A stretch of 64,000 nucleotides of DNA from Anaerophaga thermohalophila str. Valhall (GCF_000250735.1 NZ_AHZV01000106.1:18763-82762); one strand, 5' to 3'; positions 38,652 to 47,841 are shown, counted from the first letter of the stretch. Notes: a model not told the origin generated them from the letters alone. Numbers and translations: made by a program.

Positions 38652-39133
38652 TTTCTTTCAAGGTATTCATTTATCAACTTCAGCCCGTTTTCACTATCAA
38701 TATACATTCTCTGTCCAAGTCCTACTGATGCTCCATATTTTTTCGAATACCATTTCATTAGGCTTGTTTTCGACATAAAGGTTAGGAATCCTTTGTAAGC
38801 ACTTTTCAATTTGAAACTTTCTTTACATGCAAAAGCAATCAAGCAACCGGCGACATAATCATATTTCTTATTTTTTCGTCCGATGTTGTGTGGTGCTATT
38901 TCTAAAGTGTTCATAATGAGCATATCGTTTTCAATCTTTAGTTGTAAAGCACCTTCAATGGTTGGATTTAGTCCAATTGTTCTTAAAATGAATATTTTGG
39001 AATTATTTTCCTTGGTTAATTCTCTCCAGTTAAAATTCCATCCATCTTTTTTTAATGGTATTTCATTTGGTTTAGGAACAACAATTTCTGCCTTTACTAA
39101 TTGGTCGTTTTTTACGTCTAATATGTAAACCAT
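38648..39133 (-). CDS. GNAT-like acetyltransferase, putative toxin of a GNAT/XRE pair
   Basis: 161 residues. I read a GNAT fold from AGCLIAFACKESF (AcCoA-binding strand-helix region), KGFLTFMSKTSLMKWYSKKYGA and the final GQRMYID strand; the pyrophosphate loop is not classic. It precedes and overlaps the HigA-type gene by four bases, toxin-first as in higBA. The likely role, acetylating a tRNA or protein to arrest growth, is inference from context. A TATCTTTA-type box lies on the minus strand just upstream, near 39150-39160. Confidence 0.6.
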   Translation of the reverse strand: MVYILDVKNDQLVKAEIVVPKPNEIPLKKDGWNFNWRELTKENNSKIFILRTIGLNPTIEGALQLKIENDMLIMNTLEIAPHNIGRKNKKYDYVAGCLIAFACKESFKLKSAYKGFLTFMSKTSLMKWYSKKYGASVGLGQRMYIDSENGLKLINEYLERK

Positions 39134-39225
39134 TTATCTGTTTTTCTCTTAGTAAAGATAATGAAAGTTGTCGGAAATGTATAATTTAATTTTCAAAATT
39201 GTCTGGTAATGTCTTTTTTCTAAAT

Positions 39226-39360
39226 GCGTTACAACGGGCTCGGCTATGCGTAGTGCGGGATTTCAATGCACTTCACTTTCAGCTTACCGAAAAGTTTGTT
39301 TAATGTAATTGCATTCATATCAGCACTTTTGTCCGCATTACGTATAGCCATTGTTGGCGG
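39226..39360 (-). repeat. attC-like imperfect inverted repeat between cassettes
   Basis: Arms GGCTATGCGTAGTGCGG (39242-39258) and CCGCATTACGTATAGCC (39333-39349) pair with two mismatches and are framed by outer arms ACAACGGGCTC and CATTGTTGGCGG that differ by three unpaired bases. Such extrahelical bases are a mark of attC sites. It lies 12 bases beyond the beta-lactamase pseudogene and before the toxin gene, where an integron cassette attC should be. Core boxes do not fully match RYYYAAC/GTTRRRY. Confidence 0.55.
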
Positions 39361-39371
39361 TTCGTTGTTTT

Positions 39372-40150
39372 TTATAGTTCTTCAATGTCTTTCAATATCA
39401 ATTTAGTTATTTCTTTTCTTCCCTTAAAAAAGTTAGGGTTATTGTCGTTCTCAGATTTCATTAGTCGAGTAGCAAAAAAATAAACATTGTCCTCAGCCTC
39501 CACATAACCAACCCACCATCCTATGTCTTGTCAATTTTTTCTTGTCCAACCCGTTTTATCTCTATAAGTATGTGTTTCAGTTCGTTCGGAAATCATTATC
39601 TTCTTTACTTTGTCTGTAGTTGATGCAGAAAATGGCAATCGGTTTTCGTAAAGCTTGATTAAAAAGTCTATTTGATATTTCGGGGAAACTGAAAAATCAC
39701 CATAGTTCCAAAAATCTGTGCCTTTTTCAGTGTAGTTTTCGTTTCCGTATCGGCATTTTCTGAGAGTTTGCTTTTATCTAACTCAAATCACAAAACACTC
39801 TATATCAATCATTTGTTTTGCGGAGTTGGATTTTTGCTTATCAGGCCAATTTTCGGTACTAACGGTAAAATTCTAATCTGCCGAATTTAACACTTCTGCC
39901 TTCTGCCTGGCAAACTTCTGCCTGTCGATTACTTTTATCTGCTTCTTCCAATTCTTTTAGCTAATTCTACATAAAACCAAACCGTTGAATTTTTGTAAGC
40001 ATTTTACAAGTCGGTATCCTTGTTCCAGGCATTTACAATAGTTCCAAAATGTGATTTGAGTTCACCATCCCATTTAATAATTTCATTCTCGTCTTGAATC
40101 GCCTTGTATTCTATAGCAATAAGGGAATTTAGAATTTTGCTACATTGCAT
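39372..40150 (-). pseudogene. Class D (OXA-type) beta-lactamase pseudogene
   Basis: Minus-strand translation gives KILNSLIAIE, IIKWDG, AWNKDTDL, then NSTVWFYVELAKRIG, then after an inserted 152-bp repeat RYGNENY (class D YGN motif), DKTGW (KTG motif) and IGWWVGYVEAEDN to a stop at 39372. Broken by truncation at or before the SxxK serine, a TAA at 40004-40006, the insertion 39780-39931, and a TGA at 39531-39533. Class D enzymes hydrolyse beta-lactams in the periplasm; this copy cannot. Position after an attC-like repeat suggests a former cassette. Confidence 0.85.
39780..39931 (+). mobile_element. 152-bp mobile repeat, copy B, inserted in the beta-lactamase gene
   Basis: Flanked by perfect 9-bp direct repeats CTTTTATCT (39771-39779 and 39932-39940), which marks insertion by transposition. 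About 96% identical by eye to copy A (21994-22145), same length. No ORF and no obvious terminal inverted repeat, so it needs a transposase from elsewhere. Confidence 0.85.
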
Positions 40151-40274
40151 TTATTTATTCACCCTTAAAACACATGGCAGATATTGTCGGATAATTGTCA
40201 TTTGAGACAAGTGTTATCTACAGTAACTTTGTATGGTAAAAAATAAGAAACATAAATTTTTTAAAAGTTGCATT
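40151..40274. other. Spacer before gapA
   Basis: 124 AT-rich bases upstream of the gapA ATG at 40275; TAACTTTG at about 40220-40227 resembles a -7 box (TAnnTTTG). Confidence 0.5.
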
Positions 40275-41274
40275 ATGATAAAAGTTGGAATTAATGGATT
40301 TGGCAGAATCGGACGCCTGGCTTTCCGCGAAATTACAGAGAGTGACAAAATGGAAGTGGTTGCCATAAACGATTTAAGTTCTCCTGCAATGCTGGCATAC
40401 CTGCTTAAATACGATTCTAATCAGGGGACCTTTAAGAAGAATGTAACTCATAATGATCATGCATTGGTTATTGATGGAAAACCTGTCGCTGCCTATGCCG
40501 AACGCGACCCACACAATCTTCCCTGGAAAAAGCACGATGTTGATCTGGTACTTGAATGCACCGGTATTTTCAGCACACGAGAGAAGGCATCGGCCCACCT
40601 CAAAGCCGGAGACAAAAAAAGTAATTATTTCGGCACCGTCAGATAAAGATATGAAGACCATAGTTTACAATGTAAACCACCATAAACTTAATTCTTCTGA
40701 TGAGCTGATCAGCACTGCGTCATGCACGACAAATTGCCTGGCACCAATGGCTAAGGTTCTGAACGATAACTATGGAATTATCGCCGGGCAGATGACTACC
40801 ATTCATGCTTATACAAATTCTCAACCCTTGATGGATACGCCTGATCCCAAATCGAACTATCGTAAATCGAGGGCTGCAGCCAACAACATTATTCCATATA
40901 CAACTGGAGCCGCAAAAGCCATCGGGTTGGTTATTCCGGCCTTAAAGGGGAAGCTCGACGGTTCATCGCAGCGGGTTCCTGTTCACACTGGATCGGTTGT
41001 TGAGTTATTTACCATACTCGAAAAAGAGGTTGATGCAGAAACGATAAATGCGACCATGAAAAAAGCTGCAAATGAATCCTACGGATATACCGAAGATTCA
41101 ATTGTTTCGACAGATGTGATTGGTATGCATTTCGGATCGCTTTTCGATGCTACACAAACCAAAGTGGTGACAGCTGACAGCAAACAGTTGGTAAAAACCG
41201 TTTCATGGTATGACAATGAAATGTCGTTCGTTTCGCAAATGATTCGCACAGCAGCTTATTTTGGCAATTTGTAA
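40275..41274 (+). CDS. gapA: Glyceraldehyde-3-phosphate dehydrogenase, frame broken by one extra A
   Basis: Starts [13 protein letters not shown] (NAD-binding). The first frame is good to GDKK and then fails at 40646. One A too many in the A7 run 40614-40620 explains it: skipping one base continues [10 protein letters not shown] in the next frame through the catalytic SCTTNC (Cys) to 41274, total about 332 residues. Central glycolytic enzyme (NAD+, phosphate, G3P to 1,3-BPG). Homopolymer position favours sequencing error over real inactivation, unless another gap copy exists. Confidence 0.92.
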
Positions 41275-41310
41275 GCGATTGGCAATCCTGCCGGTTAAGG
41301 AAATTGTCCG

Positions 41311-41360
41311 TATTATAGATGGCCATGGTTCCGGAACCATGGCCAATACGCATTTTTTTC
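41311..41360 (+). terminator. Intrinsic terminator after gapA
   Basis: A 26-bp perfect palindrome (TGGCCATGGTTCC and complement, 41320-41345) extended by GTAT/ATAC and followed by a T7 run. Confidence 0.85.
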
Positions 41361-41365
41361 GGCAG

Positions 41366-41482
41366 ATAATTAGTGTCTGTCCATTAAGTACCATTTGCCG
41401 GGTAACGCTTGCAACCGGCACTTTCTGAACAGACACACATATTGTAGAAATTTATGCGAGTTTACAGAAACGCACTAATTAG
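41366..41482 (+). mobile_element. MITE-like element, shortened copy (117 bp)
   Basis: Ends ATAATTAGTGTCTGTCC and CGCACTAATTAG; middle shortened to CGGGTAACGCTTGCAACCGG. A hairpin GAGGC-GCTGA/TCAGC-GCCTC (41482-41512) directly follows and could terminate the opposite gene. Confidence 0.8.
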
Positions 41483-41564
41483 AGGCCGCTGAAAAAGTCA
41501 GCAGCCTCTAATTATCTGATTGTTATTCAGTAAACCCTACTTATCATGTGCTCCTTAAATATCC

Positions 41565-42554
41565 TCAGGCAACTGTTAAAGCTGTAGAGAAATTTTTTCG
41601 ATATTCACCGGGAGTTGTTCGCAAATGACGTATAAACAGGCGTCGCAATCTATCGGCATTCCCAACTCCGCATTCTTCCGATATTTCGTCAATGGATAAC
41701 CGGGTTTCTTCCAGGCGACGTCTTGCAGTTTCCAAACGAACCTTTTCGACATATTTTGCCGGGGTAATGCCTGTTTCCTTGAGAAAAACACGTGCAAAGT
41801 TTCGCGGACTCATCGATGCTTTCTCAGCCAGTTTTTCAACAGTAAGTTCTTCTTCCAGGTGATCGACAATCCAGTCCTGAACAATTTGTATCGGTTCATA
41901 ATCGACTGTCTGATACATCAGAATATTACTGAATTGAGATTGGTTACCGGGACGTTTCAGATAGAGAACCAAAACACGTGCAACCATTACGGCAACGTCG
42001 CGCCCAAAATCTTCTTCAACCATCGCCAGTGCAAGGTCCATTCCGGTAGAGATCCCGGCTGATGTATAGATGTTTTCATCCTTAATGTAAATAGGGTCTT
42101 TCTCGACTTTTACTTTGGGGAATTGCTGAGCCAGTTTGTCACAAATCTGCCAATGCGTAACCGCCCTGCGCCCGTCAAGAAGACCTGCTTCGGCCAGAAC
42201 AAAGGCTCCGGCACAAATAGACCCGATGCGCCGGATTTTTTGCACATGTCTCTTAAGCCATGCTGTTAAGGACTGGCATGTTGTTGCATCTAACGAACCT
42301 CGGCCGGCAATTAAAACGGTGTCGACTTCGTAGTTTACGGATTTAACTCCTCCCTCGCACAAAATTGGAAGTCCGGCATTGGTGTTGACTATCGATGAAG
42401 AATCGGCAGATAATACATGAGTTGTATATGATTGTGTGTCTCCTTTTTTTCTGAGATATTCAGTAGTTTTTGTAAAAACCTCGAGTGGCCCGGCCACGTC
42501 GAGGATCGAAGTTGCAGAAGGAGCTATTATTACAATGTGCCTGGTTGTTTCCAT
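41565..42554 (-). CDS. GlxA-family transcriptional regulator (DJ-1/PfpI plus AraC HTH)
   Basis: 329 residues. N-terminal DJ-1/PfpI domain (IVIIAPSATSILDVAGPLEVF; nucleophile elbow GSICAGAFVLAEAGLL), then a C-terminal AraC pair of helix-turn-helices (KASMSPRNFARVFLKETG and EECGVGNADRLRRLFIRHL). Family members are activators sensing small metabolites. Target genes unknown; the nearest divergent gene is absent, so it may act in trans. Confidence 0.9.
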   Translation of the reverse strand: METTRHIVIIAPSATSILDVAGPLEVFTKTTEYLRKKGDTQSYTTHVLSADSSSIVNTNAGLPILCEGGVKSVNYEVDTVLIAGRGSLDATTCQSLTAWLKRHVQKIRRIGSICAGAFVLAEAGLLDGRRAVTHWQICDKLAQQFPKVKVEKDPIYIKDENIYTSAGISTGMDLALAMVEEDFGRDVAVMVARVLVLYLKRPGNQSQFSNILMYQTVDYEPIQIVQDWIVDHLEEELTVEKLAEKASMSPRNFARVFLKETGITPAKYVEKVRLETARRRLEETRLSIDEISEECGVGNADRLRRLFIRHLRTTPGEYRKNFSTALTVA

Positions 42555-42922
42555 GACAATTTTTTAGTCAAAGATAACTCCTATTGGCAGAAAATGCAAT
42601 AAATCTTAAATTCATGCCTCCACATTCCATGCCTGCCTGTCCCTTGATTCTGATCGAAGGGGAGTTTTGAATTACACCCCGTATTTATAGATTTCTCCAT
42701 ATACATCGGCAATCATTACATAGGGCTCTTCCAGAGTTGTTCAACTAACAAAAAGCATGTTAATAGAAGAATCCTCAGCTGAGTGGAGAGTTTTGAGTTC
42801 TGCAGCTCCTCCGGGTTAACCCCTGAACTCAAAACTCCCTTACTCATCAGTAATGTATTGCTCCCTGAAGAGGATTGTCGCCAAAAATTCCCAATGCAAG
42901 AAGATATTCAATAACCTGCAGG
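42555..42922. other. Spacer with a 13-bp perfect hairpin
   Basis: 368 bases. GAGTTTTGAGTTC (42788-42800) and GAACTCAAAACTC (42825-42837) form a long hairpin. On the minus strand a short coding-like tail (EEPYVMIADVYGEIYKYGV, stop near 42673) may be the last piece of a deleted gene. No intact gene. Confidence 0.4.
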
Positions 42923-44020
42923 TTACTCCGGACAATCCGCTTTCAGCTCCAAAGCCACAGCAATCTCCTTCCAGCCTATTGCAGTGATGCTGCCATCGTT
43001 ATGTACAGGAAAGAACGCACCGTTTTCGAAGTTTCCGAATGAATGCTGTGTTAAGGCCACCCCATCGGTATTCCGTGTGACTTCTCCGGCAAAGCTTCCC
43101 ATATACTTTAGTGTTTTGCGGTCGAACACGGGAAACCAATTGTTCAGGACATCCTGATCGGTTGAAATGTAGTAACCGGATGTATCGGCTTCGCAAGACC
43201 ATAAAGCTATGCCTTCCGGTTCGTATTTGAAATATTTGTTTGGGATGACCTCGCCGGTAAATTCACCTTCGGTTGTATAAATTTTAATGTTACGTTGCAT
43301 CTCATCTTCATCGGCAATCAGAAGGCGGTTAAGAGGACGATCAACAAGAATGGATTCTACCTTGTACAAAACGCCGCTGCCTTCTGTTGCCCCAAAAGCC
43401 CTGAGATGGTTTACCTGCAGCGCTGTATCGTTCACATTCAGGACAAAATGGTGCACCCGGTGGTACAGACTATCGACCGGAGGAATGCTTTCGTCGGCCA
43501 ACTCATAATTGTCTGTTACATAAAGCTCGTATCCTTTTTCTGTTTTGTCTATGGCAATTCCGTAAGGACGAATGAGCTGTTTCTGACCAAAAAAACCAAG
43601 CGAATTTAAGGATGGCAACGCAAATACCTGAAGTCGGTGATTGTCACGTTCTACAACAACAGCAAAGGAATCGATGACGGCAATTCCATTGGGACGCTTC
43701 ATTTGTCCGATGCCGGTTCCGGGCTCACCAAATGTTGTTATTTTTTGCCCGTTTGCAGCATCGAAAACAATAACGGTGTTGCCTTCCTTAGCTGTAGCAA
43801 GCAGCCAGTTTTGTCCGTCTTCGCCATGCCAAAGAGCCGGACTGTCAACATTGTCCGATTCATCACGCTGCGTATGAAAGGCTTCTTTTAAAACCTCTTT
43901 TTTATTTTGGTTGACCGATTTTCCCTGCTGAGCAGGTGATGAACAATAAACAACACCAAGAATGGAGAGTGCGATTACTGAAATAACTACAATGAATGTT
44001 TTAACACCTTTGAATTCCAT
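42923..44020 (-). CDS. Phytase-family beta-propeller lipoprotein
   Basis: 365 residues. Hydrophobic leader with a possible lipobox at Cys26 (GVVYC). The propeller opening DNVDSPALW and the blades RPNGIAVID, IRPYGIAIDKTEKGYELYVTDN, EPEGIALW and DGVALT match beta-propeller phytases, which bind Ca2+ and release phosphate from phytate or related phosphoesters. Cell-surface location is likely. Such genes commonly stand beside a TonB receptor; here only a receptor tail remains at 44337-44522. Confidence 0.85.
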   Translation of the reverse strand: MEFKGVKTFIVVISVIALSILGVVYCSSPAQQGKSVNQNKKEVLKEAFHTQRDESDNVDSPALWHGEDGQNWLLATAKEGNTVIVFDAANGQKITTFGEPGTGIGQMKRPNGIAVIDSFAVVVERDNHRLQVFALPSLNSLGFFGQKQLIRPYGIAIDKTEKGYELYVTDNYELADESIPPVDSLYHRVHHFVLNVNDTALQVNHLRAFGATEGSGVLYKVESILVDRPLNRLLIADEDEMQRNIKIYTTEGEFTGEVIPNKYFKYEPEGIALWSCEADTSGYYISTDQDVLNNWFPVFDRKTLKYMGSFAGEVTRNTDGVALTQHSFGNFENGAFFPVHNDGSITAIGWKEIAVALELKADCPE

Positions 44021-44336
44021 AATGAAAGAAATTATTTATTAATTTTTCAAATATCCGCTAATAAGCGCGCATCAATAAACTTGAAAAAATTTTTAAAGAT
44101 TAATCATTTCCAAAACAGCAAATGTTAAGCACAATTATCTTATAATCAATATAACCTTAATATTTTGTAAACATCTTAGATTTAATTGGTTATACCTATG
44201 AGTTTGTTTTGATAAAATGCCTATTTTCAATGGGATAAAAATCATCTTATATCTTAAAATCTAATAATCTAACGGTCTATTTATAAAGACTTTGCGTCAT
44301 TGCGCCTCTGGGTTTAAACTATATTGTGTTTAAAGA
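44021..44336. repeat. Spacer with leader motifs
   Basis: 316 AT-rich bases. Contains TATCTTAAAATCTAATAATCTAACGGTCTAT (shortened AAAAATCTA-type repeat, about 44247-44283) fused to an inverted GCAGAGGCGCAATGACGCAAAG motif (about 44283-44320). No gene. Confidence 0.5.
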
Positions 44337-44522
44337 CTAAAAATTAAATTTAACACCCAAATTTCCCCACCATGAGTAAAACTCCTGCTGTTCAGGTCGT
44401 GATGTTGTTCCGTTATAGTACCGTAAAGGCGCATTGGTTAAATTCATAACCTCGGCAAAAACACTGAACCCGTTCGAAATCTTCTGACTGGCTGAAACAT
44501 CTAACTGAATACGTTGGTCATT
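44337..44522 (-). pseudogene. C-terminal fragment of a TonB-dependent receptor
   Basis: About 61 residues of the last barrel strands: DQRIQLDVSASQKISNGF, FAEVMNLTNAPLRYY, and the terminal GVKFNF with the final Phe required by the outer-membrane assembly machinery. No barrel or plug precedes it; bases beyond about 44525 give unrelated sequence. It looks like the leftover of a receptor that once served the neighbouring phytase gene. Confidence 0.8.
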
Positions 44523-44757
44523 AATGTTTACCATGCAAAACAATACTGTGTATCTTACCTGACGGTTAGGAAAGTATAAAGAGAAGGTTATTTTATCAGT
44601 TGAACAAAGTAAACCATGCATACCTGCTCAAAAACCAGAGAAATAACTCCTCCTTACTAATATGCGCCATGCAAACAGCTGACAACAATCATATCCATTT
44701 ACGGAAAATTCCTTAACTTTAAACCCGCATTATTATCTCAAAGTAAAGCACATAATC

Positions 44758-45774
44758 ATGAACATAGACTGGTCAAACTTATCATTCAGTTATCTGGATA
44801 CCGATTACAACGTTCGGTGTTATTATCGTAACGGAAAATGGGGCGAATTAGAGGTTTCTTCATCATCTCAAATCAACATTCACATGGCCGCTACTTCCCT
44901 CCATTACGGGCAGGAAGCATTTGAAGGGCTGAAAGCCTATCGTGGCAAAGATGACAAAATCAGAATTTTCCGTGTTGTGGAGAATGCCCGTCGTATGCTC
45001 TCATCATCGAAGGGTATAATGATGGCCGAAGTTCCCGAAGAACTATTTGTGGAAGCCGTTAAAAAGGTCGTATCGTTGAACAAAAGATTTGTTCCGCCTT
45101 ATGAGTCGGGCGCATCTCTGTATATCCGTCCGTTGTTGATAGGGACAGGCCCCAAGGTTGGTGTTCAGCCTGCCGACGAATACTTATTCCTTGTTTTTGT
45201 GACACCGGTAGGCCCTTATTTCAAGGAAGGTTTTAAGCTGACCAACGTGGCCGTTATGCGCGAGTACGACCGTGCCGCTCCCCGTGGTACCGGTAACATC
45301 AAGGTTGGGGGAAATTACGCAGCCAGTCTTAAAGCCGGAATGCTGGCCAAAGAAAAAGGTTATCCGGCAGTACTATATCTCGACAGCCGCGAAAAGAAAT
45401 ATATTGACGAATGTGGTCCGGCCAACTTCTTCGGAATAAAAAACAATACATATATTACTCCGGAGTCACGTTCCATCTTGCCGTCAATTACCAACAAAAG
45501 CCTTATTCAATTGGCCAAAGACATGGGCCTGAAAACGGAGATTCGTCCCATCCCCTTTGATGAGGTGGGCACTTTTGAAGAAGTAGGGCAATGCGGAACG
45601 GCGGCTGTCATTAGTCCGGTAGGAAGGATAGACGACCTGGACAAGAATGAATCCTACAGTTTCTCAAAAGACGGTGAACCCGGCCCGGTTAGCAAAAAAT
45701 TATACCATAAATTACGTGCCATACAGTATGGTGATGAGCCTGATCCCTACGGATGGGTAACCATACTCGAATAA
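44758..45774 (+). CDS. ilvE: Branched-chain amino acid aminotransferase
   Basis: 338 residues, fold type IV PLP enzyme. Signature region RGTGNIKVGGNYAASLKAGMLAKEKGYPAVLYLD contains the catalytic lysine, and ECGPANFFGIKNN follows. Catalyses the last step of Leu/Ile/Val synthesis and the first of their breakdown. A TAACTTTA box near 44714-44721 is a plausible -7 element. Terminated by the hairpin at 45777-45808. Confidence 0.95.
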   Translation: MNIDWSNLSFSYLDTDYNVRCYYRNGKWGELEVSSSSQINIHMAATSLHYGQEAFEGLKAYRGKDDKIRIFRVVENARRMLSSSKGIMMAEVPEELFVEAVKKVVSLNKRFVPPYESGASLYIRPLLIGTGPKVGVQPADEYLFLVFVTPVGPYFKEGFKLTNVAVMREYDRAAPRGTGNIKVGGNYAASLKAGMLAKEKGYPAVLYLDSREKKYIDECGPANFFGIKNNTYITPESRSILPSITNKSLIQLAKDMGLKTEIRPIPFDEVGTFEEVGQCGTAAVISPVGRIDDLDKNESYSFSKDGEPGPVSKKLYHKLRAIQYGDEPDPYGWVTILE

Positions 45775-45776
45775 TG

Positions 45777-45808
45777 AAAAAAAAGCGCCTGTTTTCGGCG
45801 CTTTTTTC
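45777..45808. terminator. Bidirectional intrinsic terminator (ilvE / DUF4834)
   Basis: GCGCC...GGCGC stem with eight A before and six T after serves both converging genes; its end overlaps the DUF4834 stop. Confidence 0.85.
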
Positions 45809-46076
45809 ATTTTATCTCTTCATAATCCACGTATTCACCTCCGTGGGTATTTCTACCGTTTTTGGACTTGTTTTGTGTCTCAGGATTGTACTCCACGGTC
45901 ACCTTTCCTTCTTCCTTCTTTTTTCGGCTGATGTATTCCTCATGTGCGTTTTCCTGTCTTTTCTGCATTTTCCTTGCCTGTTTGGAAATAAACAAAGGCA
46001 CCAGATAACGAAAAATCAGTTTAAACACATAATATATCAATATGGTGTAAATGATAACTTTAAGCAGCATGTTCAT
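45807..46076 (-). CDS. DUF4834 small membrane protein
   Basis: 89 residues (87 if the second Met is used). One N-terminal membrane helix (LLKVIIYTILIYYVFKLIF), then a highly charged tail (KQARKMQKRQENAHEEY...). This matches the DUF4834 family found only in Bacteroidota. Function unknown. Same strand as the S41 peptidase, 61 bases downstream. Confidence 0.75.
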   Translation of the reverse strand: MNMLLKVIIYTILIYYVFKLIFRYLVPLFISKQARKMQKRQENAHEEYISRKKKEEGKVTVEYNPETQNKSKNGRNTHGGEYVDYEEIK

Positions 46077-46137
46077 AAATTATTTTTGTACGTCCACGAG
46101 AGCAATACTCCGTTCAACTCTTGTAATAAATTGCATG

Positions 46138-47841
46138 TCAGATGCTTGGTTCTGTCGTTTCAGGTATTGACTTACTAACCTCTGATGCCTGAGCATTATC
46201 AACATGTAAGACAGAATCTGCAGCTCCGGTTCTGATGACTTCCAGAGCCTTTTTCAAGACCTCATCGTGTTTTCGGATGATGGGATAAAATCCTTCATTG
46301 TCCATAATATTGCGAGCAATGTAGGCCTTTGTTTCGTTAACAATAAGCTCTTTAGATATCTGATATTCTGACGCATTGTATTTCACGTCTTTTCCGTTTG
46401 CAAAATTAACCAGCATGTCTCCTATAGGCTGGCGGTCAAGATAGGCCTCCAGCTGTTCTATTGATTCGAATTCCGAAAGCTGATTTCTGTTCCTGTCGGA
46501 ATAATCCAGAGCAAACTGATATATAATCCCCGATTCTCTCAGGTTGTAATAATAATCGGTATGGTTGGAAGTATCGCGTCCCACAAAAAAATCTGGCATA
46601 ATGCCGCCGCCTCCGTATACTTCTCTGCCTCCAAGTGTTTTATATACAAGGGAGTCGTTAATATCGATGCTGTCCCGGTTAAAAAATTCACCATGTTCGT
46701 AACGGTAGATAATATCCCGGTAATAATCTTCCACGCCATTATCGTAAGGTTTCTGAATACACCGTCCGCTAGGTGTATAATATCTCGCGACAGTAAGTCT
46801 GAGAGCACCTCCTCCCGGCAGGGGAAACTGCTGCTGAACGAGTCCTTTCCCAAAAGAACGCCGGCCAACTACAACTCCCCGGTCGTTATCCTGCATGGCG
46901 CCAGCAAAAATCTCACTGGCCGAGGCACTAAACTCATCAATAAGAACCGTTACCCCGATTTCCTTGCATGAACCGCTACCGTTGGCATGTACCTCCTGCC
47001 TGGGACTGTGAACACCTTCTGTGTAAACAATCATATCACCCTTGTCAAGGAATTCATTTACCATACTGATGGCAATATCAAGATATCCACCCGAATTACC
47101 CCGAAGGTCGACAATGATGTGACTGCAACTATTAGCCTTTAGTTTGGCCAGCGCAGATAAAAGTTCCTGGTAGGTATTACGCGCAAACCGGTTCACCTTA
47201 ACGTATCCGACAGAGTCGTCAAGCATGTAGGCAACATCAACGCTGTACATTGGGATATTTCCCCGGGTTATCTCAAAATCAATGAGTTTGTCTCGGTTTC
47301 TTCGCTTAATACCGACATTGACTTTTGTTCCGATATCGCCGCGCAACATTCCCACTACGTCGTTGGTTGGCATTTCCACGCCTGCAATCACCGTGTCATT
47401 AACCGTAATAATCCGGTCACCGGGCAGAATGCCAACCTTTTCGGAAGGGCCACCAGAAACAACACTGATCACCATAACCGTATCATTCTGCATGCTAAAT
47501 TCCACGCCAATTCCTCCGAAATTGCCTTCCAGCTCCTGGTTTGCTGCTTCCAGATTCCTGGGTGGAATATAAACTGAGTGGGGATCTAGCTTTTCCAGCA
47601 CTTCGGGAATGACATTATCAACCAGTTTACCAGCATCAACGCTGTCCACGTACTGCTCATTGATAAGGTTGATAATGGTTTGCAGTTTCCCCGATTCAGG
47701 ATACATTAGCAACCGTCTTGACGAATCTCCCTGCCCCAAAGGAGCCGTTATTCTCCCCACAAACATTCCGGTTACCAATATAACTGCCAGTATAATTGGA
47801 AAATAGATTTGCCTGGATGTGTTTTTTATCTGTTTTGCCAT
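46138..47841 (-). CDS. S41 family C-terminal processing peptidase
   Basis: 567 residues. N-terminal membrane anchor (IILAVILVTGMFVG), PDZ domain about 100-180 (GGIGVEF, GILPGDRI), and the S41 core with RGNSGGYLD, catalytic Ser in EFSASASE and catalytic Lys in RSFGKG. Cleaves envelope proteins with exposed C-termini. Paired with the dCMP deaminase gene upstream, a conserved order in the phylum. An AAAAATCTA leader motif lies just before its start (about 47850-47875). Confidence 0.93.
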   Translation of the reverse strand: MAKQIKNTSRQIYFPIILAVILVTGMFVGRITAPLGQGDSSRRLLMYPESGKLQTIINLINEQYVDSVDAGKLVDNVIPEVLEKLDPHSVYIPPRNLEAANQELEGNFGGIGVEFSMQNDTVMVISVVSGGPSEKVGILPGDRIITVNDTVIAGVEMPTNDVVGMLRGDIGTKVNVGIKRRNRDKLIDFEITRGNIPMYSVDVAYMLDDSVGYVKVNRFARNTYQELLSALAKLKANSCSHIIVDLRGNSGGYLDIAISMVNEFLDKGDMIVYTEGVHSPRQEVHANGSGSCKEIGVTVLIDEFSASASEIFAGAMQDNDRGVVVGRRSFGKGLVQQQFPLPGGGALRLTVARYYTPSGRCIQKPYDNGVEDYYRDIIYRYEHGEFFNRDSIDINDSLVYKTLGGREVYGGGGIMPDFFVGRDTSNHTDYYYNLRESGIIYQFALDYSDRNRNQLSEFESIEQLEAYLDRQPIGDMLVNFANGKDVKYNASEYQISKELIVNETKAYIARNIMDNEGFYPIIRKHDEVLKKALEVIRTGAADSVLHVDNAQASEVSKSIPETTEPSI

